A DNA stretch of 64,000 bases from CAVQND01 sp049518415 (GTDB lineage Bacteria > Verrucomicrobiota > Verrucomicrobiia > Limisphaerales > UBA8199): positions 1-64,000 of the forward strand of contig JBEKRX010000015.1 in NCBI GenBank assembly GCA_049518415.1. Direction: 5' to 3'. The notes under the pieces were generated by a model. That model searched no databases. It had not been told where the DNA came from and was given only the letters and a program-made list of their open reading frames with translations. The position numbers and the translations under genes are program-made. This document shows positions 9,003-17,383 of the stretch, piece after piece (positions within the stretch are counted from its first letter, which is position 1; every line of letters starts with the position of its first letter).

Positions 9003-9787
9003 AGGGTCACCCCTTTGTCCTTCAGAATCGGTCGCAGGAGGCGCTGCAGGTTCTCCGCGAGGATCAGCCGCCGGGCGCGCTCCGGGATGTCCGCCCCGAA
9101 GACCTTTGCGAGCTGGGAGGCGAAGCTGCGTCCACCGGCGTCACTGCCGTAGAGCACACGCTCGGGGCCCAGTTCGCGTACCGCCATCTCGGTGAGGCCC
9201 GCGGCGGGATCGCCGCCCGCCAGATCAGCATACACGTTGTGGTACGGACGTATCACGCGGATGCCCACCTCCCAATCGCCGCCGGTGTGGCCACAGACGA
9301 GCGTCGCCTCCGGATGGCGCGCAGCCAGCTCGGCCAGGTCCATCGGGGTCGATTCGCCCGGCAGGTTGCCGGTGATCTTGATCCAGGTGTGCTGCAGCAC
9401 CGGCGCCTTGAGTTGGGCTGCCCGTGCGATGATCGGGTCCAGTTGCGGCGCGTTGCAGCGCTGCGCGACCCAGAGCTTGACCCCTACCATGGGCCCGTCG
9501 CGCACGCAGCGATTCAACTCGTCGAGGCTGGCCTGCGTGTGCTTCGGATTGAGATAGACCAGGCCGAACGCGCGGTCAGGATGCGCGCGGAGGGCGCGGA
9601 GCACTTCGTCGTTATCCTGCTGCATCTTCTCCGGCGGCGGATCGTAGCTCCACTCCATGCCCATGGACACGCAGAGCCGCGCGATGCCCAGGCGATCGGC
9701 GTACTCGAGCAGCTTGCCGAGCCGCCGCTCGGGTGTGTTCCCTGGCACGCCGCTCAAGTGACAATGAAAGTCCCAGATATTCATCAA
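8999..9787 (-). CDS. Amidohydrolase-family metal-dependent hydrolase
   Basis: The 262-residue protein shows the amidohydrolase 2 pattern: metal-binding HCH in IWDFHCHLSG near residue 8, VGVKLWV near 103, QHTW near 134, VCGHTGGDWEVG near 165 and the ERVLYGSDAGG aspartate motif near 217. There is no signal peptide, so it is probably cytosolic. The substrate is unknown; relatives act on cyclic amides, lactones or aromatic acids. Its start overlaps the stop of the upstream beta-propeller gene and its stop overlaps the next amidohydrolase, each by four bases, indicating translational coupling. The pair may form an active enzyme and a diverged partner, since the downstream protein has lost the canonical metal motifs. 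Confidence 0.87.
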   Translation of the reverse strand: MMNIWDFHCHLSGVPGNTPERRLGKLLEYADRLGIARLCVSMGMEWSYDPPPEKMQQDNDEVLRALRAHPDRAFGLVYLNPKHTQASLDELNRCVRDGPMVGVKLWVAQRCNAPQLDPIIARAAQLKAPVLQHTWIKITGNLPGESTPMDLAELAARHPEATLVCGHTGGDWEVGIRVIRPYHNVYADLAGGDPAAGLTEMAVRELGPERVLYGSDAGGRSFASQLAKVFGADIPERARRLILAENLQRLLRPILKDKGVTL

Positions 9788-11655
9788 CGTGGCGCGGCGC
9801 CAGGTTCTCCGGCGGATATGGGCTTGGGCAAGCGGTAGCGCCAGAGCTCGGCGTTCGATCCGAAATAGACACTATCGTCCAGCAGCGCGAACCCACAGCG
9901 CACGGGGACCGGCGCTTGAGCGGTGTGGACAATTTCACCGCGTCGCAGGTCGTACACGTACACGCCCTTCGTCGTCAGGCCGACGAGCGGGCCGGCGGGA
10001 AGTTGTCCCAGTGAAATCTCCACTTGGGGGCCGGGAAGTGGAACGGTCTTGGTCACTCGCATCGTCGCCGGATCGAAGACGAACAGTCGGTCGCCGACGG
10101 TGGTGAAGACCTGTCCCTCGGTGGCGAAGGTGGCGGGATAATTGTGCGCGCCGGGCGACAGGGTCGTCTCAAAGACCTTCTCTTTCTTCTGCGGATCGAA
10201 GGCGAAAAACCGCGCCTCCTTTTCCACGGGGCGGGTGCCGCCGCCGCCGTAGTTGCCGCTGCCGCCGAACAGCAGCCCGCTCTTCGGTTCCCAGGCCAGG
10301 GAGACGATGCTCTGGTTGGTGATCACGTGGCGGTAGTTCTCGATGGTCCGGTTCTGTTTCGGGTCCCACACGCCAAGGGCGCCGCCCAGTTCGCCGTAGG
10401 GTGGTTCACTGCCGATATAGATCAGGCCGTTCGGCCCATAGACCATCGCGCGCGGACGCAGGTGACCGTCGCCCACGCCGCCGAACGACACCGGGTTGGC
10501 GTCGGCCGCGGTACCGAATTTCCAGAACGGTTTCGCTGGATCGTAGAGGTTCATCACGGCGCCGCCGTAGTAACAGAGGTAGAGCTTCCGCTGGTGCTCG
10601 AGCATCGAATAGACCTCGCCACCCGGCATGTGGCCCAGATGCTCGCTCCGGTTCGAGGCCGGATCGTAGCGGAAGACTTCCAGGGGCATCACGGTGCTGC
10701 CATAGACACAGTTGGACGGGCCGACGCCCAGTATGAAAATGTGGTCGCCGTTGGCGGCGTACCGAAACGCGCGCTCGACGCTCTGGCCCGTCTTCGGCTC
10801 GAGCAAGGTGAAGCGGCCGCGCTCGAAGGACGTGACGACGCGACCGTCCCGAAGCTTCAGCGGCGGCCGCTCCGGCGCTACGGCGACGCGCGCCACGGTT
10901 TCATCGTCCAGGCGCATCAGGTTCGTGCCGAACTCCGCATAGACATTGCCGTCGCTTCGCCGCGAGACGGCGACGGTCTTCCAGCCCGCCGCGCCGCGCA
11001 GTCCCGGGGGAATGAGACTGCGATGTTCCTTGGTCGCCGGATCGAACACGACCAGATCGCCTTTCTCAGTGCCGATGCCCACATACACCTTGCCGTTCGG
11101 TCCGACCGCGACACTCCGCGCATACATCTCGGTCGGATGCAGGCGGCCGAGGTCCTCCATCGCGCCGGTCTTGGGATCGAAGCTGACGAGTTTCGCCTGC
11201 GGATAGGTGCAGGCGTAAAGTCTGCCGTCCTTGCCGAGGTCGTATTGCCAGAGATACTCCTCGGTGGCTGACGGTTTGCCGACGACTTCGATGCCCTTGT
11301 CCGGTTGCTTCGGATCGAAACGCAGAATCAACCCGCCGTCCCAGGTGCCCAGGTAAATCTGCTCATCCGGCCCGGCGATGAGCGCCCAGGCGCCCGGGCC
11401 CTGCGGCGCGTTGAACTGACGCGCCTCGCCAGTGTCGGGGTCCACTTGGACGAGGAACAACTTGCCGCTGATCTGATTGAAGTTGAAATAGAGGGCGTCG
11501 CCCCCGCGACCATTCGAGCCGACCACGCACCCCATCAAGCCGCCGAGGCGGACAGGGATGCCGAGCGATTCAAACCGGCCAGGCAGCGAGGTTTCCGCCA
11601 CCAGCGGAGCGGCAAGCAGAAAGGCCAGACCGAGTGTGGGGAGATTGAGTTTCAC
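9784..11655 (-). CDS. Secreted beta-propeller protein
   Basis: I start this at the GTG at 11655 because a signal peptide follows at once (VKLNLPTLGLAFLLAAPLVA). The frame stays open for 155 further codons upstream, but that stretch translates a 9-nt satellite and is not credible. The mature protein, about 600 residues, is built of repeated units of the form GPDGxIYLGT...LxxFDPKT (GPDEQIYLGTWDGG, GKDGRLYACTYPQ, GPNGKVYVGIG, GPNGLIYIGSEPP), typical of PQQ- or SMP-30-like propellers. It heads an operon with two amidohydrolases, so it may bind or process the same substrate outside the cytoplasm. Enzymatic activity cannot be assigned. Confidence 0.82.
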   Translation of the reverse strand: MKLNLPTLGLAFLLAAPLVAETSLPGRFESLGIPVRLGGLMGCVVGSNGRGGDALYFNFNQISGKLFLVQVDPDTGEARQFNAPQGPGAWALIAGPDEQIYLGTWDGGLILRFDPKQPDKGIEVVGKPSATEEYLWQYDLGKDGRLYACTYPQAKLVSFDPKTGAMEDLGRLHPTEMYARSVAVGPNGKVYVGIGTEKGDLVVFDPATKEHRSLIPPGLRGAAGWKTVAVSRRSDGNVYAEFGTNLMRLDDETVARVAVAPERPPLKLRDGRVVTSFERGRFTLLEPKTGQSVERAFRYAANGDHIFILGVGPSNCVYGSTVMPLEVFRYDPASNRSEHLGHMPGGEVYSMLEHQRKLYLCYYGGAVMNLYDPAKPFWKFGTAADANPVSFGGVGDGHLRPRAMVYGPNGLIYIGSEPPYGELGGALGVWDPKQNRTIENYRHVITNQSIVSLAWEPKSGLLFGGSGNYGGGGTRPVEKEARFFAFDPQKKEKVFETTLSPGAHNYPATFATEGQVFTTVGDRLFVFDPATMRVTKTVPLPGPQVEISLGQLPAGPLVGLTTKGVYVYDLRRGEIVHTAQAPVPVRCGFALLDDSVYFGSNAELWRYRLPKPISAGEPGAAPR

Positions 11656-11841
11656 GGGCCAACGTAATCGTGCGGAAAAGGAGCGACCAGGCCGCCCTGG
11701 CATCGCGACGACGGGCATCTGTTGATTGGCGGTTGATCTTTCGTGTTGCTGCCAACCGTAGGCCGCCGAGTCTATTGGGACAAGCGGAAAGTGGGTTCGC
11801 GGCGCTCTGAGCCGCGGCGCGGCCAGTTTTTTGGAAAAAAT

Positions 11842-11945
11842 GGCCAATGTAGCCAATGCAGCCAATGTGGCCAATAGTCCAGCCAATGTGGCCGATGCAA
11901 CCAGTGTGGCCAATCCAGCCAATGCAGCCAATGTGGCCAATGGGG
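11842..11945. repeat. 9-nt tandem satellite (GCCAATGTG units)
   Basis: About eleven imperfect copies of GCCAATGTG/GCCAATGCA run head to tail. Because the unit is a multiple of three, all frames stay open, and the minus strand reads as a hydrophobic LATLAAL-type repeat. The surrounding interval 11656-12173 contains no other recognisable feature. Confidence 0.85.
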
Positions 11946-12173
11946 TGTTCCGCTCGGCTGCGGTCCCGCCGCGGCGGGACGCCGCCGTGCTTGTCCGGCC
12001 TGCTTTATTTGCTGCTGATTCTCTTGCTTTAGAGGCGTCGGGAAAAGGGGTCTGGAGAGCAACGGCAGGGCCGGAAAACGCTTTCCAGATAATTGAGGGA
12101 CCAGAGCGGACGTCTCTCACGAGCCGTGAGGAAAATGGCCCCGCTTTGCCTCAACTGCGCCGGCGGCGCTCAA

Positions 12174-12291
12174 GTCGCCCCGCACGCGCGCGGGGCGCGG
12201 ATTGAAACAAAGAGGCGAAGGGCGAACGGCGAACGGCGAACGGCGAAGGGCGGGCGGGCGCCCCGCGCGCGCGCGGGGCGCGGATTGAAAC
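12174..12291 (+). CRISPR. CRISPR-like pair: two 35-nt repeats and one spacer
   Basis: Repeats lie at 12174-12208 and 12257-12291. Each has a GC-rich palindromic body (CCCCGCGCGCGCGCGGGG type) and ends in GCGGATTGAAAC, the 3' end typical of type I-C-like repeats. The 48-nt spacer is made mostly of CGAACGG heptamers. The same repeat in the same orientation recurs at 17003-17170, on the other side of the restriction/toxin operon. No cas gene is in the window. Bases 12292-12488 hold no gene I can identify. Confidence 0.7.
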
Positions 12292-12488
12292 GCCCTCGCC
12301 GATGCCTAGGCCGGCGGCCAAGCGCTCAGGCGGCTTATCCACGAGCAGCGCCACAACATCCAAGAGTTTGATGGCTTCTGGCCGCGGCAGGAAGTTTCGT
12401 AGCACGCAACAGGCGACAAGGCGACGAGCATTTTCACCTGGCCGGACGTTCCGCACGCTGCGGACTTGCGCCCGCTTGTCAACCCTGG

Positions 12489-12950
12489 TCACGGGTAAAC
12501 CAACTGTGCACCTTTGCCCGAAGGGCGTTTTTCTGCCGAGCTCGCAGCCGTACCGGCGCACGTCATACAGGAAGCGGCCGAGTCGGGTGGCGGTTGAGGC
12601 AAATCCCGCCCGACCGCGTAGGGGCCGGGCAGGCGCTGGCAGAGGTCCGGGCGACGGCTGGCCAACAGACCGTGCAGCCAGTGACGCATGAAAGCCGAGA
12701 GCCAGTCGCGGGCGGCGTGTCCTCGTTCTCGCAGGAGTTGGCGGAACCTGACATTGTGCTGATAGACCAGGTTGGCCCGCTCGGCCAACTCGGCCACCCA
12801 CTGGCGCGGAAACGGCTCGCCCAACCACCGGGAAGCCTCCTCGCATACATGCTCCGCGGCGGCGCGGGGAACGATGGGTGTGTCGTCCTCGATCCGGGTG
12901 CGCCGGCGCCAAGGCGGGCGGTCTGTCTCGCCGGCTTCATCGGGGCGCAT
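12489..12950 (-). CDS. Small protein of unknown function, last gene of the restriction island
   Basis: The protein-like core contains IVPRAAAEHVCEEASRWLGE, then ANLVYQHNVRFRQLLRERG and WLSAFMRHWLHGLLASRRP, a helical pattern I believe recurs in short uncharacterised Verrucomicrobia proteins. I begin at the ATG at 12950 because the 61 codons before it read like non-coding DNA. An alternative ATG at 13133 overlaps the hicB stop by four bases and would give 214 residues, matching the coupled pattern of the other three genes. No domain, signal peptide or catalytic motif is recognisable. Confidence 0.55.
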   Translation of the reverse strand: MRPDEAGETDRPPWRRRTRIEDDTPIVPRAAAEHVCEEASRWLGEPFPRQWVAELAERANLVYQHNVRFRQLLRERGHAARDWLSAFMRHWLHGLLASRRPDLCQRLPGPYAVGRDLPQPPPDSAASCMTCAGTAASSAEKRPSGKGAQLVYP

Positions 12951-13129
12951 TTGGATCTCTTTGCAGAGTCGAGCGCTTGCATCCCACTCACCCCACCCCC
13001 GGTGCTCGGGCAAGGGGAGCGGCCCCGGTCGCTGATAAGGACGGCGGGCGCTGCGAACAGAGCGGGGCTGTCGGTTCCAACGAGTGTCGCCGGAGCGCGC
13101 CAGGCGGCCGTGGACCATTTCGTCTGCGA

Positions 13130-13351
13130 TCATGACGCCAGTTGGTAGATCGCCGGCCGATAGGCCGGGGGAGGAACCGGCTTGCCTTCCTTCTTGGCCG
13201 CCGCGAGCCAGGCTCGCTTGGCTTCTTGGACTTCCTGCAGGGCCTCGTGCGGTGTGCGGCCGAAGGCAGAGCAGGCCACGAGGTCGGGAATGTCGGCAAT
13301 GTACCCCCCGTCCTCTTCGCTGTAGAAGATGTTGATATGGTAATCTTTCAT
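13130..13351 (-). CDS. hicB: HicB-family antitoxin (short form)
   Basis: The 73 residues show the HicB fold signature: YHINIFYSEEDGGYIADIPD followed by ACSAFGRTPHEALQEVQEAK. This partial RNase H-like domain binds and blocks HicA. The C-terminal DNA-binding domain of longer HicB proteins is missing, so self-regulation by this protein is uncertain. The start overlaps the hicA stop by four bases, giving the hicA-hicB order usual for the family. Confidence 0.9.
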   Translation of the reverse strand: MKDYHINIFYSEEDGGYIADIPDLVACSAFGRTPHEALQEVQEAKRAWLAAAKKEGKPVPPPAYRPAIYQLAS

Positions 13352-13602
13352 GGCTTGTCCATCAACCGCAGGTTGTAACGTTCCACAATCTTAATAAACT
13401 GTCGAATTTGATAGGGCTTGGCCTCTCCGCGCACCTCCTGTAAATTCACCAACTCGGGGATGCCGGCGCGGCTGAAAATGTGATGGCTGCCGCTGGTCCT
13501 GGACAGCCGGAACCCGAAACCCTGCGCCAAGTTCTCCATGTCGGCGAAACGGATGTTCCTCGACCCAGCAAGGATTCTTGCGAGGGTTTTGCGAGGATTC
13601 AT
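13348..13602 (-). CDS. hicA: HicA-family mRNA interferase toxin
   Basis: HicA toxins are small double-stranded RNA-binding-fold ribonucleases that cleave mRNA. This 84-residue protein has the hallmark SGSHHIFSRAG segment with the catalytic histidine near residue 40, preceded by a GFRLSR strand and followed by a basic helix (PYQIRQFIKIVERY). It begins within the last four bases of the restriction-modification gene and ends within the first four of hicB. It is therefore probably co-translated with the restriction enzyme. Confidence 0.9.
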   Translation of the reverse strand: MNPRKTLARILAGSRNIRFADMENLAQGFGFRLSRTSGSHHIFSRAGIPELVNLQEVRGEAKPYQIRQFIKIVERYNLRLMDKP

Positions 13603-16600
13603 GGTGCGGCTCCTTCCACCATTTTGATTTCGTCGCCGGTCAGACCGTAAAGGTCATAGACGAGTCGGTCGAGTTGGGTGCCGGTGGCGGTGATCTGGCG
13701 CTCCAGGGCGGTTTTTTCCTGAGGGGTCTTGGCCGTCGAGAGGCGCTGGTGGAGGGTAAGCATCTGCTCGGCCAGTTGGACCATCTGGTCACGACGGGAT
13801 TTATCGGCCGGGTTATCGGCGTCGATGGGGCGGATGGGGACTTTCTCCATGTACTGGTATATCAGCCGGTAACGGTATTTCCCGGCCCGGATGCCGAACG
13901 GGATGCTAATATTGCTGATGGCGAACCAGAATAGGCGACTGTTCAGGATGCCAAGCAGGTACGGGTCACCGGTGCCGAGACAGTAGGCCGTATTGGCAAT
14001 GTAGATGCCGGTGCGGTCGAGGTAAAAGCGTGGGGCTTTGCAGATGTCCGGGAAGATGATCTTCGGGCTGTCAAAGTACTCGTAGTAATCGCAGGGCCGC
14101 AACTCCCACCAGTAGTCACCCTGGTCCTGGCGCTTCCGAAGCGATTCGGCGAAGTTCTTAAGGTGATCGGCGATTGCCGGATGCTCGCGCGAAAGGCAGT
14201 TCCAAGCTTCTCTTTCTGAATAGTCGCCCGCGCCATTTTTCACCCTTGTCATCTGCTGTTGAGTCCAGCCCGAGGGAATGACGATTAGGTGGCGTCCGTT
14301 ATCTTCGATTACGTATCGGCGAATGTCCTGGCCGCCCAGAAACGGTTTGATCAGCGCGGCGCTTTCAGGCGAAACTTTGAGAATGGCAGCGCGCTGCTGC
14401 TCGGAAATCTCAAATGCCTCATTAAAGCCCGTCTTCAGGCCGTAGAACATTGCGCCTTCGAGGTACGTGCCCAAGGGCTTGCCCATTTGCATCACTTTGG
14501 CAAAGACGGCGGCTTCCTCGTCGGACTTGAGCGCCCAAGCTGCGGGTGAAAGGCGGTCATGGGGAATGGTGAAGTGATGTGCGGTCACATGCCGGCCGAG
14601 GTCACGGATGGCGAGCGAGTCCACGCGGGACACTTCGAGCCGGTAGGGCTGCGGGGTTTTGGCGAGCAGCGGGATGCAGACATAGGTGTCTTTGGCATTA
14701 GCGAAGACCGGCAGGCCGCCGAAGTCCACGATGCGGAGCACCGCGGCGTTCCTTTTGAGGACCCGGCGAAGCGGTTCGGCGTACGTGGTCCGCAAAAAGC
14801 TGCTGGAGACGATAAAGCTGAAGTGCCCGCCGGGCGCCAGGAGTTTGGCCGCCTTTTCCATGAAGTAGGCGAACAGGTCAGCGACGCCATCAAAGGCTTC
14901 GTAGTGGCTCTCGAAATAGGCTTTGAGATCGGACAGGGACTCCTGGCGGACGTAGGGGGGATTGCCGATGACGGCATCGAAGCCACCTCCCCATTCGGAC
15001 TCAAGCGATGGTGGGGACGGCGCAGGCACCGCGCCCTTCTTTTTTCTGTAGCTGTAAGTGCCATGAAGCGGCACGCCGGGCAGCGTGTAGTCCAGGGGCG
15101 AAGCAGCGGCGGTCTCTCGGAACTCGCCTGGTACAGTCGTCCGCCGGAAGATTTGAGGAAACTCCGCGTGCCAGTCGAAGACGTTGATGCGGTAGCGTTC
15201 TTCTTCGCCAAGCAGAGGCATCTGCTGCTGTTGGTAGAAGTCCGGGCCGATGAGGGAATTGCCGCATTTGATGTTGTCGCCGAGGTCGGGCAAGGCGCGT
15301 TCGTGGAAGAGCCGCAGGACCGGCTGCAGGCTTTGTTGGGTCTCGCCTTCCAGGACTTTGAGGAGCAGCGAGAGCTTGGTCGTCTCGACGGCCTGGCTGT
15401 CGATGTCCACGCCGAAAATGTTGTCCAGGAGGATGCGTTTGCGTTCGGCGATGGTGAGTTTCCAATTGCCGGCACCGACCTGGACGAGCACCGGCTTGGG
15501 GCCTTTGGTCCACCTGGCGGGGTCGTGCCTGGTGTAGAAGTCGCGGTGCCATTTGAGGAGGTGCTCGTAGGCGCCGATCAGAAAGGAGCCGGAACCGCAA
15601 GCGGGATCGAGGATCTTGAGCTTGGCGGCCTGCTTGGGGGTTTTGCCCTCGAGGAGGGCCCCGACCGTGGTCTGGACGATGTAGTCCACGACGTAGGTGG
15701 GGGTATAGTACACACCGCCCGCTTTTTTAACCTCGGGTTTCTCCTCGACGACGGCGCGGTGGCCTTCGGTGAGGCGGATGACCTTGCCGAGGAACTGCTC
15801 GTACACCTGGCCGAGGATGTCCGCCGGGAGCGCCGAGAAAACGTAGGGTGACTCCGGGTAGTAGAGGCCCTTGATGAGGTCGCGGAGGAGTTTGTCGTCG
15901 ATCTCCAGGGCCAGTGTCAGTTCGTCCGGGGCTTCGTGCCGGTCCTTTTCGGGCTTGAAGTGGAACAGGCCGGAGTTGTACCGCGTGTCCGCCTCCTCGA
16001 AAATCTGGCAAAGCCGCGGATAGATGCGGTCCCCGTTGATGAGGGCGCGGAGGCGTCCGTAGTTTTCGATGCCGCGGCCTTCGCAGATGCGGAGGAAGAT
16101 GATGCGGTCGATAGTGCGCTGGACAGCGAAATTGAGTTCGCGCTGGGAGAGCTTCGGGTTGCGAAGGGCAAGGTTGCGAGCGAGGTCGGCGCGCCAGCCT
16201 TCGATGGTCTTGAGGAACTCGTCGTCAACGTCGGCGGTCCCGCGCTTGGCTTTGGTGGATTCGGCGAACTTGTCGAAGGAACCTTTGAGGACCGCGTCAC
16301 GAGAGAAAACGCCCGCGATTTCATCCCAGCGCCTGGCGTACTCGGTGTACGGGATGTAAAGGACGCGGCCGATGGCGGCACCGTCCCGGTGGTGCGGCTT
16401 GAAGCGACAGTCGTACACCGCGAACTCCTCGAAGTCGCTGAGCACGCTGAGCGGGAGTTTGGTGGTCCAGGCGTAGCGGCGGAGTTGGAAGGCGGGACTT
16501 GCGTCGTTTTTGATGTCAACCGAAGGCCGCTTGGCTTCGAGGAAGAATTTGCGGGTGCCGCCAACGCGAAAGCAGTAGTCAGGCGCTTTGGTGGCCTCGC

Positions 16601-16808
16601 CGACCTTGATGGCGTCTTCGTGGACGACGTCTTTGTACGCCTCCGCGTAGCCCTCCTCGTTGTCGATGTCCCAGCCGAGCGCTTTGAACAGCGGGTCGAG
16701 GAATTCGCGGCGGAGCTGCGCTTCGTTGTAATGGGGCGAGCGGTAGGCCTCGCGGTTGCGGTCGAACCGCTGGACCAGTTCCAGGACTTGCGGCGGTGGC
16801 TGAGCCAT
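13599..16808 (-). CDS. Type IIG (Eco57I-like) restriction-modification enzyme
   Basis: A single 1069-residue chain combines cleavage, methylation and target recognition. The N-terminus (about 20-130) resembles a PD-(D/E)xK nuclease: APDYCFRVGG then KFFLEAKRPS near residue 91. The methyltransferase part has motif I (LDPACGSGSFL, about 398) and motif IV (VIGNPPYVRQE, about 614), typical of N6-adenine methylation. The C-terminal 350 residues resemble TaqI-like specificity domains (LIKPFLGGQDIRRYV; LLGILNSRLFWFAISN). I chose the ATG at 16808 because homology begins there; upstream codons overlap transposase debris. All motifs are intact, so it should be active. It heads a four-gene unit with hicA, hicB and a small protein. 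Confidence 0.92.
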   Translation of the reverse strand: MAQPPPQVLELVQRFDRNREAYRSPHYNEAQLRREFLDPLFKALGWDIDNEEGYAEAYKDVVHEDAIKVGEATKAPDYCFRVGGTRKFFLEAKRPSVDIKNDASPAFQLRRYAWTTKLPLSVLSDFEEFAVYDCRFKPHHRDGAAIGRVLYIPYTEYARRWDEIAGVFSRDAVLKGSFDKFAESTKAKRGTADVDDEFLKTIEGWRADLARNLALRNPKLSQRELNFAVQRTIDRIIFLRICEGRGIENYGRLRALINGDRIYPRLCQIFEEADTRYNSGLFHFKPEKDRHEAPDELTLALEIDDKLLRDLIKGLYYPESPYVFSALPADILGQVYEQFLGKVIRLTEGHRAVVEEKPEVKKAGGVYYTPTYVVDYIVQTTVGALLEGKTPKQAAKLKILDPACGSGSFLIGAYEHLLKWHRDFYTRHDPARWTKGPKPVLVQVGAGNWKLTIAERKRILLDNIFGVDIDSQAVETTKLSLLLKVLEGETQQSLQPVLRLFHERALPDLGDNIKCGNSLIGPDFYQQQQMPLLGEEERYRINVFDWHAEFPQIFRRTTVPGEFRETAAASPLDYTLPGVPLHGTYSYRKKKGAVPAPSPPSLESEWGGGFDAVIGNPPYVRQESLSDLKAYFESHYEAFDGVADLFAYFMEKAAKLLAPGGHFSFIVSSSFLRTTYAEPLRRVLKRNAAVLRIVDFGGLPVFANAKDTYVCIPLLAKTPQPYRLEVSRVDSLAIRDLGRHVTAHHFTIPHDRLSPAAWALKSDEEAAVFAKVMQMGKPLGTYLEGAMFYGLKTGFNEAFEISEQQRAAILKVSPESAALIKPFLGGQDIRRYVIEDNGRHLIVIPSGWTQQQMTRVKNGAGDYSEREAWNCLSREHPAIADHLKNFAESLRKRQDQGDYWWELRPCDYYEYFDSPKIIFPDICKAPRFYLDRTGIYIANTAYCLGTGDPYLLGILNSRLFWFAISNISIPFGIRAGKYRYRLIYQYMEKVPIRPIDADNPADKSRRDQMVQLAEQMLTLHQRLSTAKTPQEKTALERQITATGTQLDRLVYDLYGLTGDEIKMVEGAAP

Positions 16809-16918
16809 CTCAAAGGAGATTGTCTTTACGGATGGCGCAAAATTCAAGATTTTTGACGGGTGGGAGCGAGTTCCGGGCGCGGATCGGTTTTTTGGACACA
16901 GGAAAGGCAGCAAAGGCA

Positions 16919-17002
16919 TCAAACCATAGCTTGTCGCCTTCTTGGCTCGCTCGCTGCGGTTCTGTTGCGCAGGTACAGCTTGTGGTTCGAGGCTTTCCAA
17001 CT
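16919..17002 (-). pseudogene. Remnant of a transposase C-terminal helix (RAYT-like)
   Basis: The minus strand reads LGSWKASNHKLYLRNRTAAS with no start. The same motif (WKSLNNKPYLRSKTASKEPR) occurs at 54423-54545. I believe this is the C-terminal helical segment of Verrucomicrobia RAYT-type transposases. It touches the degraded first repeat of the CRISPR-like array at 17003. Confidence 0.45.
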
Positions 17003-17170
17003 TCCCAGGCGCGGGCGCGCGGGGCGCGGATTGAAACCTGGGCAGGCTGGAGGCTGGAGGCTGGAGGCTGGAGTCGCCGCGCGCGCGCGGGGCGCGGATT
17101 GAAAGGGCATAGGCGAACGGCGAATGGCGAACGGCGAATAGTCGCCCCGCGCGCGCGCGGGGCGCGGATT
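17003..17170 (+). CRISPR. CRISPR-like array: three degenerate repeats and two spacers
   Basis: Repeats lie at 17003-17037 (5' end degraded by the adjoining transposase remnant), 17073-17105 (two bases short, last base G instead of C) and 17141-17170 (missing the final GAAAC). The two spacers, 17038-17072 and 17106-17140, are both 35 nt. The first is mainly GGCTGGA heptamers and the second mainly CGAACGG/CGAATGG heptamers. Orientation matches the pair at 12174. No leader or cas gene is visible, so this looks like a relic. Confidence 0.7.
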
Positions 17171-17212
17171 ACTGGAAAAAGCTCACCCGCCCAACCCCGC
17201 CCAAAATCAAAG

Positions 17213-17240
17213 AGCGAGGTTGGCGTGCGCCAACCTCGCT
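17213..17240 (-). terminator. Probable terminator of groES-groEL
   Basis: A perfect 12-bp stem (AGCGAGGTTGGC and its complement) closes a four-base loop. Read on the minus strand, the hairpin is followed by CTTTGATTTTGG, a T-rich run. It lies about 140 bases past the groEL stop. Confidence 0.7.
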
Positions 17241-17383
17241 TTCTGTTCCCAGTTCTTCCGCCATCCCCCGGGGCGGAACGTTCCGGCTCGGGCCGGAGCC
17301 TGGAGCACCACCGCGGAGAGGCGGAGGTCTGCGCGCCGGTGGGCGCCGGGCCCGGCCGGCTGCGCAGACAGGCTCCCAGGCGT

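Noticed and set aside
12151..12912. Minus-strand frame containing SIRAPRARG-like sequence
   Set aside because: That peptide is the translation of the CRISPR-like repeat, a common false gene; the remaining part has no start or known domain.
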